64,000 nucleotides of DNA from Silene latifolia (Eukaryota > Streptophyta > Magnoliopsida > Caryophyllales > Caryophyllaceae). The stretch spans positions 20,017,748 to 20,081,747 of the forward strand of contig NC_133530.1 in NCBI RefSeq assembly GCF_048544455.1. Direction: 5' to 3'. Shown in pieces: positions 40,339 to 51,558 of the stretch (within the stretch, counting starts at the first letter, position 1; each line of letters begins with the position of its first letter). Position numbers and translations under genes: made by a program. The notes under the pieces were generated by a model that saw only the letters and a list, made by a program, of their open reading frames with translations, ran no database searches and was not told the origin of the DNA.

Positions 40339-41429
40339 AGCAAGTACCTCACCCCCTCTCCCACCCCCTTTAGATCGGGTTCCCATATCTGGAAAAATGT
40401 GGGTGTCGGCTGGCCTATCCTCCAATCTCACCTTGTCTGGTCCATTGGAGACGGGTCCACCATCAGTTTGTGGAATGATTCTTGGTCCAGCCTTGGACCT
40501 CTTAGGAGCCTCATCTCGGGACCCTTGAGCTTTACTTCCTATAAGGCTAAGTTGTGCTCCATCATCCTAGATAACCAGTGGAACCTCAGTTCCCTAGATT
40601 TCCTTCTCCCCAATTCTATCCTTAGCACTATCCTTGCCCTCCCTCTCCCCTCCTCGAATAGGAAGGATATCCTTACTACCTCTCTTGCTCCAAAAGAAAA
40701 ATTCTCCCTAGGGTCGTGCTATGCCTCTCTTCTTGCTCCTTCCCCTTCCCCTCCCTCTTTCACCTTTGACCTCTTCTGGTTATGGGACTTGCCTACACAA
40801 CCCAAGATTAAATTATTTCTCTGGTTGGTGTGGTGGGACAAATTACCCCACAATGCCACCCTTCATACTCGTTCCATCATTCCCTCGCCCCGCTGCAACC
40901 TGTGTGATAACCCCTCCATCCCCGAATCCTCCCTTCATATTCTCCGTGACTGTAGTAGAGCGAGCGCGGTCTGGTCTTACTTCAATGTAAAAAATTCCTT
41001 CTTCTCTCTTGACCTCCAGCCGTGGCTGCACTCTAATTGCACCTCGCCTGACTCTTCTTGGATCACCCTTTTCTCCTTTATTACTTGGCGACTGTGGACA
41101 GACCGTTGCACCTCTGTTTTCTCGCCTAATTCTATTTCCCCATGCTCTCACCTTGGTGAGAGCATTTCCTCCCAAGCCTCTTCCTGGGCTGCTGCCAACA
41201 GCCACACCCACCCTTCCCCCTCTTTAGTTTGTCCTCCTTCAGCCTTTTGCTTGCATAGCTGGGCCCCTCCTCCGTGCGATTGGTTTAAAATCAATGTCGA
41301 TGCGGCTTTCTCTCCTTCTTCCTCCGTCACTAGTATTGGGTGTGTCACTAGGAATAGTATTGGGTCTTGGGTTAGAGGTTGGACCATTAGATTGTCTGCC
41401 CCTTCTCCCTTTATTTGTGAGGTGCTTGC
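40339..41429 (+). pseudogene. LINE zinc-binding and RNase H region, 5' part
   Basis: Same frame as the RT. It has the plant L1 zf-RVT region (FDLFWLWDLPTQPKIKLFLW, LHTRSIIPSPRCNLCD, SSLHILRDC). The RNase H start follows (WFKINVDAAF, SIGCVTRNSIGSWVRGW, FICEVLA). It is cut at 41429 by the LTR element; the remaining RNase H lies at 48587-48938. The open frame continues 22 codons into the LTR by chance. Confidence 0.85.
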
Positions 41430-42779
41430 TGTAATACTCCGTATTTATAAGTCTTGGGGTACTCTATCGAGTAGCCCTTACTCTGTCGAGTAAGGGTAAG
41501 TTGCGAGATAAAATAGTTTCTGACCTGTTGGGTACTCGATCGAGTAGTGGGGTACTCGATCGAGTAGGAGGGTACTCGATCGAGTACCTTGGGTACTCGA
41601 TCGAGTGTCCGGTTTTTACGGGGAGTTTTCTCGGGTTTTGTTAATTATGCGATTAAGGTATTTAAACATATTCGTCATTGTTTTAATTCACTTTTACAAA
41701 ACCTAAAACCCTGTTTAAGAGAGAAAGCGACCAGTTCATCTTCCTAATCGCATTCTTAGCAATTCCGGAGTTCGAGACGGTCGGTTCTTGTCGTTTTTTT
41801 CGTGTCGTTGGATTCCTTGCGTCGAGGGTAAGCTTTTAATATAGTTTTTATAATGTTTTGTTAAGATTGGTTAAACCCTAATGTAGGAATTGGGGGTTTT
41901 GGTGTGTAGTCTTTATGTGCTGTATGATAGGAGGAGAATTCGTAGAGGAGCCGTTTTGATACAGCTGTAGATACCGTCTGCGTGTTGTGCTTTCCAGGTA
42001 GGATTTCCTACTCAGTATTAGTCCCATAATGGGATATTGGTGATGTGCTGTAGTTAGTTGTTTGATATAATGATTGTGATTGTGATTGTGATTGTGATTG
42101 TGATTGTGATTGTGATTGGTTGTCTATGGCTCTCGAGATGCGTTCTCGGCTGAGTGGGGTCACTTGCGAGAGTGGCTTCACGCCCTAGTTTCGCCCTTCG
42201 TGGAACCCGCCACGGAAGGGGATGTGCACATTAATGGGACAGGGTTATCGCTCGTACGATGAGCGGGGCTTAGGTGGGAACGGCTGCGGTCCCCCACTGG
42301 CAGGGCTGGTCCAATGGACAGTCAGTATTGAGACGATGGGAGTTGGTGGTGTGTGTGTGTGTGACAGTTCAGCTGTCTGTTTATCTTATTGTTGATATAT
42401 ATTGAATTGTGTGATTAGTACTGACCCCGTTTAAATGTTTTAAAAGCGTGGTGATCCATTCGGGGTGGTGAGCGATTATTGAGCAGGTGTGATATGACGC
42501 GTATGGGATAGCCGGGATGAGTCATCACGTGGCTGTTAGAAGTCTTCCATCGTGTCGACGAAGTCTAGTAGCTTTGATAGTTTTAGCTGTAGACCGTATG
42601 AGAACCTTGTAATTCCTTTTATTAGTTTTGGTTTGAACATGTAATCACTTAATCTATAATTACTTTAAAAGTACGTTTCTTTATTGTCTTATGATATTCA
42701 GTACCTCGGGCAACCGAGATGGTAGTATCCTTATACCTGAGTGGTCCTGGTAAGGCACTTGGAGTATGGGGGTGTTACA
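41430..42779 (+). repeat. Left LTR of the LARD-like element
   Basis: It holds four exact ACTCGATCGAGT palindromes at 41534, 41554, 41574 and 41595 and two variants at 41461 and 41480. They lie upstream of a TATTTAAA box (41659-41666), i.e. in the U3 enhancer position. A GATTGT hexamer microsatellite (about 42068-42118) and a GT run (42349-42362) follow. Confidence 0.9.
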
Positions 42780-43549
42780 AATGGTATCAGAGCGACGATT
42801 TTGGAACTGTAACAAATGAACATAATGAACATAGGGAGTCTAATAAAATGAACCTGGTGTATGTGTAATGGGAGCCCTACGGTGATGCTAGGTTTTGGGT
42901 GAGTAGGCGCCTCACTTCAAAATCTTGGCCCCATGATACTTAAGCGGTCACATGGTATGGGAACGTGGAGTCCGTGTGTATATGTGCGACGTGTATGTTA
43001 ATTGTGTTGTATATGGTTTGTTGAAAGCATGTTGCATGATAGTTGGTTGACATGTTGGTTGGAATCGTTGGAAAAGTATATGAGAATGATGAATGATATG
43101 GTAGAAAAAGAAAGTAGTTCGTATATGATGATGTGTGATGAAGTGGATTTGTAATGTTGTTGTATTAGCAACATGGAAATAGGATTTGTAGTGTATGGGT
43201 GTTGTTTGTGTTATGAAAAGTTATGAAAATTTAAAACATGCGGGTAATACATGATTGAAAGTTGAATGTTATATGAGCATGATAGATGGTAATGTTTGAC
43301 TTTTGGTAAGTAGTAACATGAAGAATAGAGGTTCAATGATATGTGTTTTATATAACGAATTGGATGAAAAGCATGATGGTTGTTTATAACGTGGCACTTG
43401 ATAACACGAAGTAGATTATCTTGTTAATTGTATGAGGAGTCGCGCAGATTTGAATGCGTAGTTGTAATCATAATGTTGAAATAATAATGAATGCATAGTA
43501 CGTTATGGTATGGGAGATAACATTCGGGTAGTATTCACGAGTCTGCATG

Positions 43550-43806
43550 ACTCGATCGAGTGGGTTTGATTCGATCGAGTGGGTACTTGTCGTTATTTCG
43601 ACCAGAATCGTGTTTTGGGCACTCGATCGAGTACCTCGGGCACTCGATCGAGTATAAGTCACTCGATCGAGTAGCCGGGCTACTCGGTCGAGTAATCGAG
43701 ATCGAAGGTCTGTTTGGGTTCGGAGTCGGGGCACTCGATCGAGCATGTTGGGCACTCGATCGAGTAGCCTCAACTCGATCGAGTAGGTTCTGGTACTCGA
43801 TCGAGT
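43550..43806. repeat. Internal cluster of ACTCGATCGAGT palindromes
   Basis: Seven exact copies (43550, 43621, 43642, 43661, 43754, 43773, 43795) and three one-base variants (43569, 43682, 43733). The dominant spacing is 19-22 bp. This is the same 12-bp palindrome as in both LTRs. Noncoding; on either strand it reads as Leu-Asp-Arg-Val or Ser-Ile-Glu-Tyr, giving spurious open frames. Confidence 0.95.
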
Positions 43807-46800
43807 GGGGTCCGTGCAGGTCATATGCGTGTTTCGGGTCACATGTCTATCTTTTTGACATTCGTTGCATATTATGTTTAATTCAAAGGTGTTGTATTAC
43901 TTCTTTATGCATTGTTTTACGTGTGTGTTGGTCCTGAAGCGTAAGTTACCCAATCTTATGATGTAAAGAGTGACACTATGATGAGTATGAGTTCGGTGGG
44001 GAAGACATGAGTTATATGTGATTATGATAGATGGTGAAAAAAAAAAAAAAAAAAAATAGGGAAGATTGGTATAGTTTATTGAGGCATGGCGCACGTTTTG
44101 CGAGACGGGATGAGTGATATGATTGTGTGTTGAGTAATGTAAAAATAAGTGAATATAGACAAGGGATGATGTGAGTATAATGAACGTGAGAATGAAAAGA
44201 TTGAAAGTAAGAATGTGGATAGTGGCAGCTTGAGATGTGTAAAGAGTTAAGGAGGGAAATGGTTAGGAGTCGTGTGGGTTATGGATTTATGTAGTGAAAG
44301 TTCGTTTAAAGGGGTTGAGAAGAGTAATATATAGTGAACTTTGTGGAGACATGTCGCGAGGTGTATTTGTAGACAGTCAGTGAGTTTGGGAGGTTTGGTT
44401 TATTAAAAGATGAAACTACTGTGTGATTTCCTTGGGTAATTAACGGTATTAAATGAATTCTGATTTCTAGAGATGTAGAAAGGGGGATGCAATTGTTTGA
44501 ACATTAAACGTTGGTTCTATGGATAGATTAGTGGCAAGTATGAGTGATAGCATAATAAGAGAAGATCCATGGTAAGAAAGAGTGAGATGATGTCGGTAGA
44601 AAATAATGGAATTAAGTTTTGGAGTAACGAAGGGGTAACCAGATTTCTAAAGAGTTAGCTAGAAGGAATAAGGAGTTGAACTATTAATTGGTATTATTGA
44701 GTGTAAAGAGAAAAGAAGGATAAAAGTAAGCTGAGGAAAATGTTCACCGGAGCTATGTGATATAAAGATAAGAAATCATCGAAATATGTGATAGTATCAC
44801 GAGGATGTTAGCTAAAGGTTATATAGGAGTTTCAGGACAACATGATTGGTAATGAGTTTCGAGGAATTAAGGGAGTAAGAAGTTGGTGGAGTATCGGCAC
44901 GATACAAGATATTTGGTGGAGAGCTGAATGACAACACAAATAAGATAGCATTGGGAATAAGGTTGAGGTAATTTTGTGGATGGGTTTGATATTCGTTATT
45001 TGCAATGTTAACCAAAAATAGGAGAAAAACCATGTTATTTTGGTATGGGTGTAAGAGATTTGATATACGGGCAGTGGTGGCATTGTGGTGTTATCACTAG
45101 TGGTTAAGAGTGATGGTATATTAGAAAGGTAGCAATCCTACAGAAGTTGATTTGGTAGGGTGATTGTTGTGTATGATTGTGAGAGGGCATAAGATGTGGT
45201 TAGATGAGGCGGATGCTATTAGTTGAATAGTGAAGGTATGGTTATATTTGGCAGGAAGTGATGGTTGTGCGAATGGGGGAATGTGTTATGAGGGGTATAT
45301 GAGTTAAACTCGGGCGGCAGGTAACCTTTTTCGTGTGGTAACTTACGTGGTCAGGATTGACTAGTTGGTTGTGATTACGGGTCTATGATATGTGTAAATA
45401 TTTGTGTGAGGTTCTGACCTCACAAGAAGTGGTATGGTGTGATAATTATAAAATTGTTTTATGAATGTTCGGTAATATATATGTTGGACACGGTAATTTA
45501 ATTTAATGATATCCAAAAAGGTAATAATTTGATTGATTTGACATGGCTAGTTATAATTTTATGTGTATTGATAACACATGTGTATTTCGGTGAAATGGTA
45601 GAGATGATGTTCATGAGATGCTTATCTGTCTATCCATATAATATGTTGCGTGGTGATTTAATAAGGTGGATTTGAGTAAGTTTTTCTTGTCTGAGAAGTT
45701 ATGCTGAGTCAGTATTTATGGGAATTGTATGCAGTTGTGATGTCTATCGGTGTGGTTGTGGTGCCTCGGGTGGTGATCCGGGCACGGTACATAGTGCTGT
45801 GATGCGGGTATTTTCGCACTACGGTGTGGCTGTTGGTGGCGGTGTTGTGATGCCGTCACCGGTTGTGGTGGAGTAGGCGGGATGATTATGATTCAGGTTT
45901 CGAAAGTACATACCAGTTATACATAGATTGTTGTTTTGTTTGATGTTGCTCTCTGCGAGTGTCAGTTTGTGCTGATAGACAGTTGTCTTGCTTATCCATG
46001 TTTTCGTTACCAGGTTAAGTTGGGAATGAGGTAGAGTATGATGTGAAATAGAGTGGTATATGTTTCGTTGTTTTCATGGGATAGTGATAATCTGTTGATG
46101 GGACACGGTTGTGAGAGGTTGTTACGGTAATTTTGATCTTGTTTTCAGTTGAGACATCGGTAGACATGGTAATGGAAAATGATTCGTGGAACATGTGTTG
46201 TAATGAGCTGAAAGCGGCAGGTAGTTCATAATCTTTTGTTGAGACAGTGAGTGTAGGGTGTTGGGGAAATTAGTGTCATGTTAAGTTGTGTATGAATTTT
46301 GCGGTAATGAAAGAAAGAACTTGAGGATCTAGTGTGCGTGTACGTAACGAGTGCGGACCGTGAGTTATGCTTCTGGTAGATAAGTGCCTTACGTAGAGAG
46401 GTATGTTGTTTGGCAGTAATAATGAAGAGTGGGTATGGTGATTTGCTACGAGTTTATGGTATAGGCTAGGTGCGCTGCCGAATGAGTTGAGGAATGAGAA
46501 ATGTTTATGTATGGGAGCCTTGGATATAAAATGGTGAGTGTTTGGTTTATAGACGGTTATCTTTGGCATGTGGTGGTACAGAGGGTAATGAGATACAGAT
46601 ATGGTTTGGTATTAGTGAGTTACGAGGACGTAACATTTGTCTTAAGAGGAGTAGGATGCGATAAAACAGATTTTGATGCTTGTACATATGGTAATACATT
46701 CGGAAGTTGAGTCTTGATGTAGAATAAAAGATCGATTCGTGTTGTGGGTGATTTTATTAAAGGTCATGACCGTGCTTGTAGTAGCGTGATGTTTAGGAGT

Positions 46801-46854
46801 GTGAGAATATTTCGCTAGTATTGACAGTTGGATGATGAGGTTACGAGTGTGAGT

Positions 46855-46910
46855 AAACTTCGAGGACGAAGTTCCTTTTAAGGGTGGTAGAATGTAACAT
46901 TCCGTTTGAT
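46855..46910 (+). repeat. Relict pol-end/PPT/LTR-start junction inside the LARD-like element
   Basis: CTTCGAGGACGAAGTTCCTT, a TTTTAAGGGTGGTAGAA purine-rich tract and TGTAACATTCCG form a second chromovirus 3' junction. It lies 315 bp upstream of the real one (47186-47230), which has almost the same layout. This marks a captured or recombined piece of another element. Confidence 0.65.
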
Positions 46911-47219
46911 GTCTATGAGTGTCTTGGTATTGGATTTGATAGTTGATGATATTATGGAGCTAGCAGCATTAGAGGATGGTAGTTGGTTATGTATGGAGTT
47001 GGTGTCGTGAGAGATATATATGTGGTAGATACGATATTGTGAGTCATGTTGTGGAAGTAAACATAGTTGGTGGAGTGGGTGTTAAGAGTTCATGTTCTAT
47101 GTTCGGTCGTCGAGTTCTTGAGTCCTTAGCTAAGTTGTTGTGTCTTGGTCGAGTCAGTATGGTTGTTTTTATGTATGGGTTGAACTTCGGGGACGAAGTT
47201 CCTTTTAAGGAGGGAAGAC

Positions 47220-48581
47220 TGTAATACTCCGTATTTATAAGTCTTGGGGTACTCTATCGAGTAGCCCTTACTCTGTCGAGTAAGGGTAAGTTGCGAGATA
47301 AAATAGTTTCGACTGTTGGGTACTCGATCGAGTAGTGGGGTACTCGATCGAGTAAGGGGTACTCGATCGAGTACCTTGGGTACTCGATCGAGTGTCCGGT
47401 TTTACGGGAGTTTTCTCGGGTTTTGTTAATTATGCGATTAAGGTATTTAAACATATTCGTCATTGTTTTAATTCACTTTTACAAAACCTAAAACCCCGTT
47501 TAAGAGAGAAAGCAACCAGTTCATCTTCCTAATCGCATTCTTAGCAATTCCGGAGTTCGACGGTCGGTTCTTGTCGTTTTTCGTGTCGTTGGATTCCTTG
47601 CGTCGAGGGTAAGCTTTTAATATAGTTTTTATAATGTTTTGTTAAGATTGGTTAAACCCTAATTTAGGAATTGGGGGTTTTGGTGTGTAGTTTGTGATGT
47701 GTAGTCTTTATGTGCTGTATGATAGGAGGAGAATTCGTAGAGGAGCCGTTTTGATACAAATTTGTAGATACCGTCTGCGTGTTGTGCTTTCCGGTAGGAT
47801 TTCCTACTCGTATTAGTCCCATAATGGGATATTGGTGATGTGCTGTAGTTAGTTGTTTGATATAATGATTGTGATTGTGATTGTGATTGTGATTGTGATT
47901 GTGATTGTGATTGGTTGTCTATGGCTCTCGAGATGCGTTCTCGGCTGAGTGGGGTCACTTGCGGGAGTGGCTTCACGCCCTAGTTTCGCCCTTCGTGGAA
48001 CCCGCCACGGAAGGGGATGTGCACATTAATGGGACATGGTTATCGCTCGTACGATGAGCAGGGCTTAGGTGGGAACGGCCTGCGGTCCCCCATCGGGTGG
48101 TCGGTCCGGTGGACGTCAAGATTGAGACGATGGGAGTTGGTGGTGTGTGTGTGTGTGTGTGACAGTTCAGCTGTCTGTTTATCTTATTGTTGATATATAT
48201 TGAATTGTGTGATTAGTACTGACCCCGTTTAAATGTTTTAAAAACTGTGGTGATCCATTCGGGGGTGGTGAGCAGTTATTGAGCAGGTGTGATATGACGC
48301 GTATGGGATAGCTGGGATGAGTCATCACGTGGCAGTTAGAAGTCTTCCGCTGTGTCAGACGAAGTCTAGTAGCTTTGATAGTTTTAGTCAGTAGACCGTA
48401 TAAGAACCTTGTAATTCCTTTTATTAGTTTTGGTTTGAACATGTAATCACTTAATCTATAATTACTTTAAAAGTACGTTTCTTTATTGTCTTATGATATT
48501 CAGTACCTCGGGCAACCGAGATGGTAGTATCCTTATACCTGAGTGGTCCTGGTAAGGCATTTGGAGTATGGGGGTGTTACA
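47220..48581 (+). repeat. Right LTR of the LARD-like element
   Basis: Same layout as the left LTR, with exact palindromes at 47322, 47342, 47361 and 47382, the hexamer repeat (about 47867-47912) and a GT run (48142-48160). It differs from the left copy by a dozen or more small indels and substitutions, so this insertion is older than the Copia at 30005. Confidence 0.9.
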
Positions 48582-48586
48582 CTTGC

Positions 48587-48938
48587 GATTAGAGAAGGGT
48601 TGCGTTTTGCGTCTCAGTCAACAAGTAAATTTGTGATTGCCTCGGATTGTCTTAATGCGGTCAATGCCATTACGAGTCTCCATTCGCCTTGTGGTCCCTT
48701 TGCTAACATTTTGATTGAGTGTAGGGAAAAATTAAAAGACTCATCCCATTTGAAGCTTGTATTTGAGAAAAGAAGCGCCAACAAAGTAGCGGATGCTATG
48801 GCTAAGTTTGCTCTTAAAGACACTAGCTCTCGAAATGGAGCCTTTGTTTGGGCTCATGCCCCTTTTTTTGTAATTGATTATTGTAATTCGGATTTTATTT
48901 CGGCTTGTACGACACTAAGCCCCGACCCTCCCCCGTGA
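48587..48938 (+). pseudogene. LINE RNase H region, 3' part
   Basis: After the second CTTGC (48582-48586) the reading IREGLRFASQSTSKFVIASDC, SPCGPFANILIEC and VFEKRSANKVADAMAKF completes the RNase H domain. It ends LSPDPPP before a short 3' UTR and the A-rich tail. The same protein end occurs in the LINE remnant at 25178-25502. Confidence 0.85.
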
Positions 48939-49013
48939 TGTACTTGAATTCCCTTTGTCTTTAATTTAATATGTTCTTTCCGTCCAAAAAAAATAAAAAA
49001 AAATGAGAATGTC

Positions 49014-49169
49014 AGACGGTGGAGTAGTGTAGATTGTTCTATTTTTTACTTTTTTTTGTTTTTAAATTATTATTATTATTTTTTTTTATTAAAAAAAAGA
49101 AATATTCTTTTTCTTCTAAATTTTTATTATCATTGTTTTTTCTTTTTTTTAAAAAATACGATTATTACA
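49014..49169 (+). mobile_element. Solo gypsy-type LTR, right part
   Basis: Remaining 156 bp of the LTR that begins at 36049. Its end ATTATTACA is the inverse of TGTAATAxx at the start. It is T-rich (49040-49155), and the CAACC duplication follows at 49170-49174, after which array flank sequence resumes. Confidence 0.7.
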
Positions 49170-49174
49170 CAACC

Positions 49175-50316
49175 AATCTCGGCGCCACTCGATGGTGCCC
49201 TATCATTCAACTCCTACAGCATTCGATTTTGAACTGACACGAAGGACTTATCTAATCCGCAAAGGTATTTACAATAAAAAGATGTACCACAACAATTGTG
49301 GTACATCTTTGCCAATATTATAGCCTAGACTAATAATCTATTGCCAAATATTTACATGGGCATATCCAAAATAACCAATACTCGACCTAGGGTTGTAATG
49401 AGTCGAGATAGCTTGCGAGCAACTCGAGCTCGGCTTGAGAGCTTAACGAGTCAAACCGAGCAAACGTTGGCTCGGCTCAAAATGCTCGTGAGCAGGCTCG
49501 AACTTGTATAATTAGATAAGACATTACTCATATTTTATAAAAATAGTTTGTCATGATTATATATTTGTATCACACATATAAAAAAATGTCTCGTTGATTT
49601 TCCACTATTTGTATATAAAATTTTTTAGCCTTGTTATTGAAAATATCGAGAGAAAAAACGAACATTCAACAATTATATATAGGCTCGAGTCAAGCTCGAA
49701 TTTGGCTTGAGCTCGCGTTAAAGCTCGCAAGCTTGATAACGAGCACTATTTTTTCAAACTCGGGTAAGCTCGAGATTAGCTCGAGCTCGAGTTTTACTTT
49801 ATGAGCACAAGCCGAGCAAGGCCAGGCTCGGAAAGGACTTATCTAACCCACGAAGGTATTCAGTGAGTGTCTTTATTGCTAGTTTGAGTTTTGTTCATTG
49901 TTAATCGAGCATGTTTGTAATTGTAGTGACCACGAAGGACTTATCTAACCCACGAAGATATTTACAATTTTAATCTCAAACTAAGTTGCGCACAACTTGG
50001 CGAAACTCCAAATTAAACTCTTCAACTCCTACAGCAATCGATTTGAACTGACCACGAAGGACTTATCTAACCCGCAAAGGTATTTACAATATCTTTTAAA
50101 ATGTTGCTAAATAATATTTCGTATATTGTATCCTTTGATCATATGATATTATCAAATATCATATACTCCGTCTAATCACCTAAGATATCTATAGCTTTTC
50201 AAACAAGAAACTCTTATAACTAAGGAAACGGAACTAAAACAACTTTGATTTGATAACCTAAACTCTTATAACTTTGATTTACATATACGTGGGCATTTCA
50301 AAAATAACCAATACTC
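49175..50316. other. Array spacer upstream of A4 with a CTCGAG-rich MITE-like insert
   Basis: No gene. ACTGACACGAAGGACTTATC and TTTACAATAAAAAGATG recur at 49225, 49845, 49930 and 50050, showing local duplication of B-type 3' flank. Between them sits a GAGCTCGAG-rich segment (see 49388-49832). Confidence 0.55.
49388..49832. mobile_element. MITE-like GAGCTCG-rich element
   Basis: The segment is bounded by array flank on both sides. It begins TAGGGTTGTAATGAGTCGAG and ends in CAAGGCCAGGCTCGGAAAGG, with many GCTCGAG and GAGCTCG motifs in both orientations arranged around an AT-rich centre. This is consistent with a foldback MITE. The exact ends and target duplication were not resolved. Confidence 0.4.
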
Positions 50317-50317
50317 G

Positions 50318-50406
50318 ATCCAATTAGCCCGTTTTCTAGGTCAAATATAAAGTACTCCGTAATTACTTACCCTAAAATTGTAACAAAAAGAAAAAGAAAC
50401 ATCATC
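50318..50406 (+). promoter_or_regulatory. Conserved leader of A4 with AATATAAA box
   Basis: AATTAGCCCGTTTTCTAGG, AATATAAA at 50344-50351, TTACCCTAAAATTGTAACAA and the ATG at 50407 occur in the same order as before A3 and A5. Confidence 0.5.
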
Positions 50407-51558
50407 ATGGCTCTACGCAACATTCTCAATCGTTGTGCCCACAAATTAAAACCGTATCGTCAATTTTCATCATCAACATTAATTTCTAAGAACTTTTACA
50501 ATTCATCATTGCCAATATTATCAACACCATGGCTAATGCTTCCTCCTGACGTTAAAGACGGTCCGAATGGTCCAACTGATAACTACTTGAATATAATCGA
50601 CAAATCAATTATCAAGATTGACCGTCCGACAGCACATGGAAGCGTTCCATTCAACACAATGTGTGTGGGGTCGGCGAAAGGGTGGGTTGCATTTGAATGT
50701 GATTCGGATGGTAGTCTATTCTTGGCTAACCCTTACGCTACTGAAGCGAGATGTCGCAAGCTACCAGGACCTAGCGCTCCAATATATTCTGAAGGGTTGC
50801 ACTTTACTCTTGCTGGTGATCCAATGTCAAACAACTTTGCACTTATAATGAGACAAACCGGTTTTCTCCCTTTACTAATAAGCAAGGGAGGTGATTCTGA
50901 GCGATGGATCTACGGTGCTAAAATTGATTACAACAATGGATTGCTAAAACGATTAGAGACCGAGTATTCAATATCCCGAATGGCATATAACAGGAAATCA
51001 AACACTGTGTATGAATTACACTTGGATGAGAACTCTGGGAAGCTTGAAATTATCTGCTGGTATCCTTTAGGGGATGATGAAAACGGTAAAAAGAAACGGG
51101 TTTTGTCTTCGTGTTTGGATCCGAAAGTTGTAAAAAAATATCATGAGTTTGAGTATGAGGATTCAGTTGACCGTAATAATGTCGACAGATACCTAGCGGT
51201 AACGGAACAAAATGATCCACGACTGTTCCTAGTCATTAGGCCTACTACAGCTACAGAGAATGGGGTTGGATGCGAGACTAAAGATATCGAATTGTTTGAG
51301 ATTGACTTAGAGGGAGACGGGAAAGTGGAATGTGTAGAGTCGATAGGTGATCGGGCGCTCTTCTTAGGAGCAAATAGCGATCCGTTTTTCATCTCAACTC
51401 GCGATTGTTCAGGGATAAAGTCGAATTGTGTGTATGTTGCTGAGGAACTTGGTTACTATGACTTGGAAACGAAATGTAAAACACCATTTCTTTCTCTTGG
51501 GGATCTTGCCAACACTCGTCCTCAAGTTTACTGGGTTGCTCCTCCCTTTTTTGGTTGA
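50407..51558 (+). CDS. Type A organellar DUF295/KIB1-4 beta-propeller-like protein (A4)
   Basis: 383 residues, intronless. Presequence MALRNILNRCAHKLKPYRQFSSS with RQFSS. It is closest to A3: LPPDVKDG, GSAKGWVAFECDSDGSLFLANPYATEA and the 45-residue variable segment with SKGGDSERWIYG and ETEYSISRMAYNRKSNTVYEL are shared. C-terminal blocks are complete (DIELFEIDLEGDGKVECVESIGDRALFLG, DPFFISTRDCSG, CVYVAEELGYYDLETKC). The ending PFFG differs slightly from A3. Good ATG context (ATCATGGC). B4 lies downstream on the same strand but is interrupted by transposons. No damage seen. Confidence 0.85.
   Translation: MALRNILNRCAHKLKPYRQFSSSTLISKNFYNSSLPILSTPWLMLPPDVKDGPNGPTDNYLNIIDKSIIKIDRPTAHGSVPFNTMCVGSAKGWVAFECDSDGSLFLANPYATEARCRKLPGPSAPIYSEGLHFTLAGDPMSNNFALIMRQTGFLPLLISKGGDSERWIYGAKIDYNNGLLKRLETEYSISRMAYNRKSNTVYELHLDENSGKLEIICWYPLGDDENGKKKRVLSSCLDPKVVKKYHEFEYEDSVDRNNVDRYLAVTEQNDPRLFLVIRPTTATENGVGCETKDIELFEIDLEGDGKVECVESIGDRALFLGANSDPFFISTRDCSGIKSNCVYVAEELGYYDLETKCKTPFLSLGDLANTRPQVYWVAPPFFG

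Larger units (their letters stand above)
41430..48581 (+). mobile_element. Non-autonomous (LARD-like) gypsy-type LTR element, 7.15 kb
   Basis: LTRs at 41430-42779 (1350 bp) and 47220-48581 (1362 bp) start TGTAATACTCCGTATTTATA and end GGTGTTACA. The target duplication CTTGC is at 41425-41429 and 48582-48586, inside the LINE RNase H sequence. TGGTATCAGAGC (42782-42793) is a tRNA-Met primer site. CTTCGGGGACGAAGTTCCTT followed by a purine tract before the right LTR is the usual end of chromovirus pol. Yet the 4.4-kb interior has no gag or pol reading and only short chance frames. It must have moved with proteins from another element. Confidence 0.9.
37689..49000 (+). mobile_element. L1-type LINE, split by a later LTR element
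   Basis: The target duplication AAATGAGAATGTC is at 37676-37688 and 49001-49013. The element ends with a poly(A)-rich tail (48986-49000). Inside, endonuclease, reverse transcriptase, zinc-finger and RNase H regions read forward in the plant L1 order. Only five bases precede the endonuclease ATG, so ORF1 and the 5' leader are missing: either a 5'-truncated copy or an ORF2-only element. The RNase H region is interrupted by the LTR element 41430-48581 with its CTTGC duplication. Net LINE length is about 4.15 kb. Confidence 0.9.

Noticed and set aside
43468-43937. Overlapping open frames on both strands rich in LDRV/SIEY repeats
   Set aside because: They come from the ACTCGATCGAGT palindrome, whose length is a multiple of three; no start context, domain or codon bias.
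41430-48581. CRISPR-like array of regularly spaced palindromes
   Set aside because: Plant nuclear LTR context; the spacers are short, variable and not unique inserts, and no cas genes are present.
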